From positions 126,001 to 186,000 of the forward strand of contig JAQGDQ010000046.1 of assembly GCA_030141605.1 (NCBI GenBank): a stretch of DNA of 60,000 bases. The letters are read 5' to 3'. A program made the position numbers and the translations under genes. The notes beneath the pieces are model-generated. The model did not search any database and had not been told where the DNA came from. It saw nothing but the letters and a program-made list of their open reading frames with translations. Shown here in pieces: positions 35,301 through 47,300 of the stretch. How positions within the stretch are numbered: the stretch's first letter is position 1; every line of letters begins with the position of its first letter. This stretch comes from Tubiluchus corallicola (taxonomy: Eukaryota > Priapulida > Priapulimorpha > Priapulimorphida > Tubiluchidae).

Positions 35301-38300
35301 TTTACTAAATTATAATGGAATGATAAATAATTTACAATTAATCTCTAAAACTCTATATAAGCTATAAAACTTATAATATTATAACAAAAATTAGAAAGTA
35401 GTTATAGGTCCTAAAATTACACACCATATGTAAACTGTGCATAATAGTCAGTATGAACAACATACCTCATTAGTGTTAGATTGTTGTGAGGTAAGGCCAT
35501 CTGGACTAACCAATGGATCACACAGTAATAAGTGGAGATGACCACCAGTCAAGAATAGTGCAATGCACACAGCCATCATTATCCAACAGAAAAGAAATGA
35601 AAAGAATACTCCGCTGCAGTAGAAAAATGTATAGACATGTTTATTTAATTGCAACTAGATGTAAAAATGGTACTGGCACTTTAAACGATCAGAAGCACAA
35701 ATTTAAATATACCGAGCTCTCATTAACTATATCAAACTGAAAGTAGAAAATACGGAACTAGATCAAAACTCATAATCTGTCTGAGACCGTTTATGGCACT
35801 ATTTTAAAACTGGCTCAAAGGTTGGTATTATTAAAATTATTTAATCATTGTCATTTCACAACATATTATTTAGCATCTCATATCATTTCAAATCACTTTT
35901 ACACAGTGAGTTAGTTTACTTAGTTAGTTCAGTTAGTTCTTGTCACTTAGAGCTACAATGTGTAAGCTTACGCCATCAGAAGACTAGCTCCAGAACCACG
36001 GGTGCAAGAGTCGTCGTATCTGTCTGTTGGCCTGGGTGCGCATGCTCCATACATTAGTCCTAATGAGTTGAGGAGAACAACCAACAAAATGATGCTACTG
36101 ATAACAATGCCAGCATAGTAACTATAAAAACAGGCAAACCTATTAAAAACTGCTGATTTAAATACTCTAAAATAAAGTTGTCTTAATTGAACATATTTTT
36201 TTCTGTACAATATAGCACTAAGTTTGTGATTATGAAAACCTGAAAATTTTTTTGACAGCACGCAACTGATTTCTCTAACAATTTAAATAAGGAATTATCA
36301 ATGTTGATTGTAAAAGCTTACCAGGAAATAGCTACACCAGTAAAATGAGCAGATTAGGAAGGAGAGAAGAGGAGGCAAACATTGGAAAATCAAACTCTCA
36401 AGGAAGAACAAATTATCAAAGTGTATCAGTGAATGTACATCCTATGAAAAAAGGAAAAGATATAATAATCTGTGCAGTAAGATTAAATTGGATTAACACA
36501 ATCTGCAAAAAAATGTCTGGTTAATGAAATATAACGTAACTTACGCATAACGCCGGTAAACAACATAATCGTTAGTACGAGATACATGAGATTTCAAGTC
36601 AATGAGCTGGGCTTTTATCTGCAATAAAAGTTTGAATGCACCAAATTATAATTTCAGAGAAAAATATTAAAACATGTATATTCTTATTAGCATACAAAAT
36701 AGAAGCTAGTTACATGACTGAAGTTTTCAGAAAAAAATTAAAGGAAACCATGAGTGATAATGATACACATGCATATTAGCAAATGCAAATAAATTATCAA
36801 CACAAGATTTTAATGACTACACCTAACCTGGTGAATGGAGTCAGATATTACATTAGCAATATCAGCAACTTCACGACCAACATCATCAACTTTTAATCTT
36901 GCATCTGAAAGTCAAAAAAAAATTGCAAATTTATTGACTAGTTTTTGAAATGCAAACACTAGCAGGCAAAATGATTATAGCAATTTTAAATGAGTTACAT
37001 TAAAAATGAAGATTTGTTAAGAAACATAAAATGTCATTCATAATGTGCAATGTGCAGTAACTTGTTTTTTTTTGCTAAAATATTGATTAAAACAAGCGTT
37101 AACTTTTCAAACAAAAGAACTTGTCACAAGCTGTTTATATGTCAAATTACTCAACTTGTTAAAATAACTTGAGTTTAGAAACATTTTTTATATCAGACAA
37201 AACTTTTTATATAGCTTCTTGTAAACTAAAATCAACACTATCATTTGCTTTGCTTTTTTATTCAACTTGAAAAGCAGTAATCTCATATTTGCATACAGGC
37301 TGCAGAATAGTCCATGTGCCAGTCAAAACTAGACTCCATTTGTCAGACATAACATTTTCTCAGCTTAGTGGTAATTCAGCTAATATGTAATCAGTATAGA
37401 AAATAGCTACTTCACCTTAGGTTTAGAAAGGTTACTTAAAAACATCTGCAAACTATGTTCAAGCATTTAATTTTTTTTCTTTTAAACAAAATTTAATTCA
37501 ATTCAAACAAAATAAAGTTCATTTAACTCAGAATGCATCAGCAGAATCGCAAACACTCCCTAACTTAGGTTATCCGCCACCCAGAGATTGCACTGGCTGG
37601 AATACAAACCTTCTACGGTGCTATTTGCACGATTTCGTATAGAATTAGTAATTTCAGAATGCTTTTTTAATCCCTCTGACTGCATTCTGTTAACATTTTC
37701 CTCCACCAGGCGGCTAACATTAGCCAGGGCAACTCGCACATCTGGTAACTAAAAATTGAAAAAAGAAACTTTCAATCAACAAACTTGTTTAAAATACCTC
37801 AAAACAGATCTTAAAAATATCATAGCAGGAATGAGTCTTGGCAATTTTGAAACATTTTTATTAGAATTGAACAAAGCTTGCAACATTAATGTGAGTGAAA
37901 ACATGCAACAGTTTAACAGTCAACAATTTTACTTAAAAACTTTTAACATATTAAATTTGTTTGCTGAATTATTTATGTAAGGTCTACTCAAGATCAACAG
38001 CAAATTTCTGTTTTAATGAAGTAAATTTAGTGTTACTGAGCTAAACCATATAAACTATTACTGTAGTGAGAGATTTTCCATCTCATGCTTAAGAGTAATC
38101 ACAGAAGAAAGCTGAGAAATATTACTGGCTCAAAATTAACAAACAATAGCATAGAATAGGCCAACATATGCACGTTTATCGCATTTACCATAGAATGTAA
38201 TGCTTCATTCAAATACTTAAGGTTTCTTTCATTAATTACTGATTTTGCATCCTTTTTGCTACTTCTCTAATAACCGATAGATTGCACTGCTTACTCGGGA

Positions 38301-41300
38301 AAATTCTGGTCCAATTTTAAAAGAAAGAGCTTGTGTGACCAGCTGGGTGCACGGCACGCAATTAGCAGGTATCTGGCCAGTCGCTATCAAGTCACGGGCT
38401 TGGTTCTGAAAAGCCACCAACTGCTGCGTCACATTCGTTGCCAGTCGATTCAATTCGCCAGTTAATACTCCCAGTTGGTCAAGGTCATCTTGAATAGTTT
38501 TGGCTTCTAAAAGAAAGTGATTAATTCTTTAAAATACAAGGCAGCAAGTTTAAAATTGTTCTTGTACGATTGCACTACATGTCATATGGTTTTATCCAAC
38601 CCTAGTAAAAATTTTTTTTAGCAGTTAACAGTTTTGCATTTACTACATACAGGAATTTTTGTTTATCCATCACTAACAGTTAATTTCTATATTAGAGACA
38701 TTATTAAATTATGAATAATATAAATATTATGACACTTATTTAATGTATATTATGAAATTATTGTATTTCGACATATTCAGATTTTTTATCAAAACTGTTT
38801 GTCTATAATGTGTCAGTAATAAATTTTTGTTAACTAGCCCTATCAGTACAAACAGGAAGAAGTACTAACGTTGACTCAGTGCATTAAGATCAGCCATTGC
38901 TCGAGTAAGTCCCGTTAATTTCATTAAATCTTCAAGTAGCAATTCGCCAGCATCTGAAAATGAACGAGATAATTAAATTTCACAAGGGGTAGGAATCTAC
39001 TGACATAGCAAGCTGTGATGTTAAGCACCTACAATTGCCAAACATAAACAAAAAAAGGTTTATCATTATTATTGTTTTCTCAGTTAAATTAAGATGACCA
39101 GTGTTAAGTGTGCTGATATCTCTGAACTAACCACGTGTGTTAACATAACACATTATAATACTTTCGTATCGAAGGATTCTTTATTTACTTTGTAAGTCGC
39201 GATCAACTCGAGATTTGACTAGCTCATGATAATCTTTAGTGAGCACCACTCTAGCTTCCGTATTTGTGTGAGTGAGATAGGTGTCAACATCCTGTAGACT
39301 GGTATGCAGCTTTGTAGGTATGTCCAGTATGGCGCTCTCAACATACTCATTTGTAACAAATGTACAAATGACGCCAAACCTAAAAGCAGATCAATGCATA
39401 ACTAATGATGTTCAAATTTAATCAATGTACGATTCATCTATTACATTCAAAATTCCTAAGAAAATCAACACATAGCTCGGTAGTTTTTTCCAGAAAGAAA
39501 AGTTAAACTCGACTAAAATTTCTCAACTCAAGCCTTGAACAACAAGTAATTATCTGTGAAAAAGGAATTAACAGAGCTCCAAATCCTCTTTAAGCAAGTT
39601 AACACTAGCATATTCAACTTATCAGGCATGAATTTTACTGCTAGATCAACAGAATGCAAAGTATTTCATTAAGTCTCTGGTGCTACTTACAGCATAAGCA
39701 TAGTGACCAGAAAGAACATGGTACCATAACTGATGCGTTTACACTTGGCATATTTTCCATCCATTTTGCTTTGCTGGGCACCGCAACCGCCAAACAAACG
39801 ACAACAGCCAAAAATAATGGCAGTGAAAAACATGGCTACAATGTACACAACGCCCACTATTGCACAGACCAGGAAACCAACTTCCCATTGTAATAGCTGA
39901 AAACAACAGTAAAAGTATGAAGAGTAATTCCATTAAATTATATATGTCGGACGATATCTTCATAAAAGTGATATAGTGAAAGCCTGTAAACTTGAAATTA
40001 TTATTTTTACTTCTGTCTGTTGTGAAGTCCAACAGTGGTCAATCATCACAGCCTTCTAGTTTTCCCTAAGTGTACTTCTTTCGACATTGCTTCCTAGTGC
40101 TTATGACATTAAGCATTCTAGAAGAAACTTAGGCAACATTTTTGCAAGGCAACTCCATCATGATAGTGTTCCAGGAAAACATGCATTGTTATTATTTGCC
40201 GTGGGTGTCTGAGTTGCTCCAAGAACAAAAGGTTTAAACATTTCCAGTAGATTACCAAAAACCTTGACACGTATTATTTACACTTACTGCGACTTAAGTG
40301 ACATGTACGTACACGTTCCTCTGTGTAATTATAATCTAAATTTAATGCTAATTCTAATCTGACTCAGTTAAATCTGACTTACTGACTTAACTTTTTCAGG
40401 TATTGGTAACTGGCAGACTAAGATTCTTATTGATGATCATATCTTGAACATACGGTTATCAAACTATACACATCCCTGAGCATGTATCACAAAGATCTCC
40501 TTTTAAAATAGTGGACCAGTTCTTATCTTTTCACATTTCCGCCTGTCCCAACATAAATGTGGGTTTACTCCGTAATTAGTAACTTCTTAGCCAAGTAAGA
40601 GGACTGTAAGATTGCATCAAGTTGGATCGTCTGCTCTATTGTCTCTGGGAGTGGAAAAACCCATCAACGAAATTCCTTGAACAAATAGTATATGTGTGCC
40701 AATGGCATTAAAAGAGTGTTAATGACGCCTAAGCTGAACTTAAAAATATATTTTTTCTACTATTAGCTCTTGTGTAGACAACAGTAGTAAGCCTAAGTGC
40801 TCAGTGTGTTTAGCCTAAAGTGAAAGTGTACAGCTAATGAGGTAAGGCAGACCACAAGGGCATGACTATTTTAGAACCCAAGAAAAATACACAAGTCTGT
40901 GACGTAAACAACAGCTCTAAATGCTTGCAGGCTTTTAGCCAGGTTTCTCCTAATTAATGATGCTGACGTCAAGAAGCAGAGGCGGCTACACTCAAGAAAG
41001 CGGCTTTCTTGACAGCTTTATAAGCCATGGAAAAGGTTACAAGAAACGCATCAAGTTTAGCTTTAGGTAATTTTCAGTGCTATTACTCAATTCTTACAAG
41101 AACATTGTGAACTGTTATTGTGCTGTGGACAGCAATATATTGTAACAAAGTAACAAGGTACTCCATCAGCAAGTATTAAATAAATTCCATTACATCAAAG
41201 TGTATTAACCACATTACCTTAAATTACATTATGTACATATGTAAATTATATTAAAAGGGCTTCCTCCAGCTTATCAAAATTAGGTAATAAATCAATGAGC

Positions 41301-44300
41301 TTTATCGAAAAACGACCAATGTATGAATGTTGCATTACTGGCATAAAACTATCATACAATGCGTAATTTTAAAAATAATGTATATTATTATTGGCAAAAC
41401 ATTTAATTTTAACAATTCTAATAAATCTAAAATAGTATTTACCGAGCTGTGATAAGGACTATCGGGATCATATAAATTATATAGCGAAAACTGTGTCCCA
41501 TTAGACGTTACATCTGCAACAAAAAACAAAACAAAGAATAATTAACAAGACCCGTTTTTTGCATAACTTATATCAAAGGTGCACTTGGTTATAATTAATA
41601 AATATTTCATAAAACTAATATTAATGCATAAAAATTGACTTATGAGCGTTTGCATTAGTTTACGAGATTCTGAATTAACTTGCCTAAATTGCTAAGTTGA
41701 CAGGTATCAATGGAAGGTTAAGGGTTCAAATTCAAATACAACTTTTCCAAAAAATAGTAGGTTCTATATATTGTAGGCAGACAACTAGACAACAGAAGAA
41801 GTTAAATGTGACAGGAAGGACAAATGTAAACAAAAACTGTCGAGATGTATACATGACTGAAATGTGGTTTTGTTATCCGGAAACTAGAGACAGGAAAAAT
41901 TATCATTGTTGCCTATATTACTTTTTTATCTGCCATTAGTATCAGATAGTAAACTGCAGCGCAACAAAGCTTGTCACATTAAGACAAAGGTCCTATTTGG
42001 TCCACCACCATACTTGTAAACAAAAAGCTATGACAATTTAGATTTTAATTATCAAATAATAAAACAGCATCAAAAATCGCAAGCAGTTTAATACTCTGTA
42101 ATACTAAGCCTCTTCATATTGTAATTGCTGGAGGATAATTAGCCCTTTTTCGTGATTTCTGACAGCAAAAGCATATTGACCTCGTTCACGTTTTGTTGAG
42201 AACAGGTTTTGAAGATAATTTTTTGTTAAAATAGATAACTCCATGTAGATTACACAAGCTGATGTTGATATTTGTGCCATATTTTTCTTACTACTAATGC
42301 TACCCACATGATAATACTAAGCACAAAATACTCTTCTCGTTTTATTAAAGACGATTGTAATTAAATTACTGCCACCATCAGCAATCATAATTCTGTCATG
42401 CACTTATTATTTTAAATAAGGTCGCTAATTCTAAAGCAAAAAGGAAACAGACCAATAAATTTATCTGTAAATTAATATTCTTTAGGTTTAATAATAATGA
42501 ATAACAATACCGAGCAAGATGTAGAAACATAACAGTGAAATGCTCACTATAGTATCCTTGTAAATTTATGTACAGTGTACAATAAAACTACATCTGTGTA
42601 CATAAAAACTTTACCAATAATATAGCTAATAATTTAGCTTTTGTACTTTTATTTATAACAACAGGTTAGTATATAATTACTTTTCCAAAATCTGGCATTT
42701 CTTTATTGATAATCAGACAAATATCAAGAGCAACATAAACAATCAAGGTAAAAAAGATTTCCGACATTATACGACTAACTTAACACACTGTAACTGACGC
42801 AGCATGATTTTAATTACAGTTGCATGTAACGTAAACCCCAGTCATTTAAGTCAAGCTTCTGATCAAGGTTAACATAGTGATGAAGGCCAGTAGATGAAAT
42901 GATTACATTATTTATTGTTACATATTATTAGGTCATTTTCTTGACGGATGTTCACGAACATCTTAATCCTATTCACAGTTTCGGCAAAATTTGACAACGA
43001 GGAAACGCAGAGAGCAAAATCTCAGTGACATTTCTGCACAAGATAATTATAGGGCTAATATTAAAGTCAATGGGATGCAATAAATCATTTTTATTGAATG
43101 GGGAGTCAAAACTTATACATCTGAATTAAACAAAATTATCAAGATGATTGCAACAGTGTGAAAATAAGGATGTTAGTAACTAAGACAAAAGCCAGTTGCA
43201 AAATTGCACCAAGTACATAGTACACAAAGGATTATCAGGAATTCTATTACTGAACGACATGTGAAAAAATATTCAGTTATTATTTTGAAAAATGTTGTTT
43301 TAACTATTTTAAAAACTTGTACACGTTTTTTAAGTCGAACAGCTAAAGATTAGCTATGCCCATAGTGCCAAGACTGCCATTTTTAAGACTGACAAAAATG
43401 AAAAAAGATATTACAAGATTTCTAACTTAATTCCCACTAATAAAATAAAATTTATTATGGTTATAGCTACTAATTCTGGCGAGAATGGACAAGACAAATA
43501 TCAAATGTAATTTATGAGTTTGTTTATTTGTTTATCAGGAGATTAGTTTTAAGTGTAGTTGAAGAATATAAGTAAATAACTTGCCCGGATCTTAGTTTTG
43601 AGATTTCTACCTCTTTCACGTCAAAAAGTTTGTACCTCGTTTTTACAGTAGCGTGTGGTATGGAAGTGTATAATAAAATATGAATTGAAATTACGCCATT
43701 CGGATTTCACTGGAATAGGATATCGAGCACATAATTTTCAAAAATGACTCTATAATTAAAAATACGACATTTTCCAAGAAAACTACGTGTTACGCCCACC
43801 AGTATTACGGTACTTTCACTTTTGTGCCCGGGGCAAGCCTTCAGACCTTGAGCAAGATGCTAGCTGTATTTAGTTAATTTACGCCGAGTGCTTTTACCCC
43901 TGTAATTTGTCAAAATACGTGTCAGTCATGAGCATATCAATATGGAGGAGCTCTCTCGAGCACCAGCTTTATTACATACATATGCAGGTTTTAATTAAAG
44001 CTAACCTCTCAACAACAGAAAAGCTTTTAAATATTTTAAACTGAAATGGTCAACAGCGCCTATAAGTTTAGATGTTATATTTTCTATTTCAGTCTCATCA
44101 CGACTAACTGCTTTCATGCAACACTTGCATTAAATCGCCACAAATGTTATTATCTAATAATGAATATTAAATTAGTTAGTTAACATTATTTATTCGCAAA
44201 TGTTTTGAGCTTCAAATTCTCATCAACACACTGAAGTACATGTGGAAAATTCTTGTTTTTTGGAAATATCTGGCTAAAAAACAAATAATTTACTTTTCAG

Positions 44301-47300
44301 GCGCTTGAACGCATAGTAGAACTTGATACAGACAATTTGTTACCATGGAAACTAAAAAAAGGTCTGCAAGTAAGAGGCAACGTGGCAAACTCCGTGGTAA
44401 CAAGGCAAACGTGAGAATTTAGTTAGTTTAATCATTTCCAATTTAATAAGTCCGAGGCATTTATATGAAAGAAAATGATAAAAAATTTTAGGTACGTATA
44501 GACTTTATAATGGTGGGTTTGGATCACTGGTGATGTGTAAAACTTCTGAAAATGATTCAAAGTAGCATAACTCGAAAAACAAACAGGTCAATCAGAATAG
44601 AATAACTATCTCATGTTACAACAACGTTCACACATACATTGTACGGTGAACCGCTGCTGCAGTCGGGCGTAAAATCACCGTTATCTAAGTATCAAAAATC
44701 ACTTCCTAATTACTATTATCAACATAAACTTGAAATTGAGAACTTCTTCCGCTAAGCGAGGAAAAGAGTGAAAATAAACCTGCATTTTCCCAATGTTTTG
44801 AAACTTTTACTTTTTCGCTGGTAATAATTTCTGGCACAAGTAATAATCATCGTTACATAATGTGTGTGCACCAATAAACACCTATTATGCACATTATTAG
44901 ACATACATGTAATTATGTAAGAATAATGAACCGCGATGTACAAGAATTCAAATTTTCATTAATGAAGAATTCCCTTTCTTTGGCGTAATGAATAAGTAAT
45001 TCAATTACAAGTAATCTGTTACCATAAATTAAATTTACGCAACACAGAGAACTTGTTCTAATTTAAAATTTGGTGTTCACATACTAGGTTTTATGTTAAC
45101 CTCACTTTCAGCCTTAACAAACTTTTATAAAGTGTTCACCCATATTTCACGTTAATCACCGAAATCGCCTAATAAACTCAAGTCTTTGCAAAAGCGAATG
45201 TAATATTGCGACACACTAAAAGGGATTGTGGTACATTGTCTGGGCGTGCTGTGCTGTTTTAAGAGCATTTTGACCTACAATGTTGTAAGCACGAATCCTC
45301 GTAAAACCAGAGAATAAAACTGTTTGAATTTCAATCAGCTTGAGCGGCGTGACAACACGCGCTGTGCCTTAATTTCTGTAAAATCACGCTTAATGTACTT
45401 TATGCGTCTTCTTGTGGTCATCACTGTGACGAAGACACGCAGACTGCCAATTGCACGTTATCATGAATCTCGATGCAAAACTCTACAACGTTAGCTCCTG
45501 CATGCTCTCAGCTTCTTAGTTCCTTCGCTATAATTTTCAGACCACCTAGACAGGAAGCCCTGTGTCTGTTTACAATATGAATCAAACCCTTGTTGAAACA
45601 AACCTTATGAAAAAATTAAATTTAGTGTTAAGTGACTGTGACTTGCTGTGGAGTCCTGAGCTAGCAGTGCTGAGGTTTTAGAATTTTTGCATGTGAACTT
45701 ATTATTTTGTCATCATCATCACACAATTCATCTTCCCATCTACTATCTTGTGACCATGGTCAACAAATAAATGAGCAAGGTTACAATAAAAGATTTTTCA
45801 CAAGTGTTATATCTCAGTACATGTGCCAATATGTTTCGTCAGAAAGTAAAATATTCTCTGTTAACTTCTTCGTTTTCAGTACACCAAGTGTAAATTTGTT
45901 TCACATTACCTTGGGTCACATATTCAATGGCAGCAGTAAGGTATGATGCAAACCCGGACCGCCCCAGCTGTAAAATCATTTTTCATTACACTATTATTAG
46001 ACCGAGACCATTTGAAGTTCAAATACTTGCCGTGAATGTAGGTGTGAGAGTTATTTTAATGAAAAAGAAAAGTCGCCTTGTATTACTCTTCAGGTCCCTA
46101 TGCATATGCTATTCGTTTTTGAAAATTTTGCACATAATAGCTAAAAGAACATTCCTGTCATTAAAACGATATATAGCAAATGACTGTTGAAAATTTAGGT
46201 TAGAATAATAGCAAGTTGGGGATCTCGGTTATAAGTATAAAGTAAAGTTAAGCAAGTGTTAAAACATGATCATAGTATTCAAACGACAAAGGCACGTGTA
46301 AAGTAAGTTACAGTTGAGATTTAAAATATGTTTTTAATCTGAAGCGTTAAGGGACGTCTAACTTAGCAAACGCGCAGAACAAGTCAGTGAGAAAAGAGAG
46401 ACAGACAGGCAGAGGCCGAGAGACGGAGAGATGGGGAAAGACAAAAAGAAAGATGAGGAAGTTAAGGAAGATGAGAGACAGAGTTAGTGAGAAAGAAGAA
46501 AAAGATAGGTGGCAAAAAGAGAGAGAAAGATTTCCCTAAGATGCAAACATGGCAATTTGAATACCATTAGCGCGTTAACTCCTGTAATTTAGTGAAATGT
46601 CAGGTTATATGGCGCTAAAAGGTTTAATCAACGCCTTCTAATAAATGTTATTATGTTATTCACATGGTTAATGCATTAAAATATGATTGATTTGAAAAGC
46701 GTCATGTAAAAATGTCACAAAAATTAGCATCCCATTAATGCCAATGGCACAGCAGCGGCATTTTGAACCAATGCGATGCCCTGATCACAGCCTCTTTGAC
46801 CTGACCAAAGTCGATAATGTTGGATCTCGTGAACTGTGCACATCAGTAATTATGTGTTGAAAAAGAAATGAACTGTATTTTCTTTAATGTAGCATGCTTT
46901 TTAACTTTTAACGCAGGTATTTTTATTTTGTAACAATTGAATACATGAACGAAAATGGCGCAAAATTTTTTCATGAATATAAAACCAGATAACTTTTTGC
47001 GTTACAATGCTTCAAGTCATCAAGGTAGCCTACTATGATTCCAAGAACAAATTTACTTTAGAAACAAACGAAAAAAATGTCAACAAAAGACCTCTACATT
47101 AGGTGTACTAGTACATAGGTAAATAACGAAAACTTTTATGAAAAAGCTAAGGTAATAATTGTACAAAAAATGAGTCAAACGACAACACTGACAAAAACCT
47201 AACTTTTTTATAGTAAAATTTTGCCAGAAAACAAGTTTCTCAACGGATCAAATGTTCTAATGAGGTCATATTTTAAATTTTTAAAGAAAAACACATCAAT

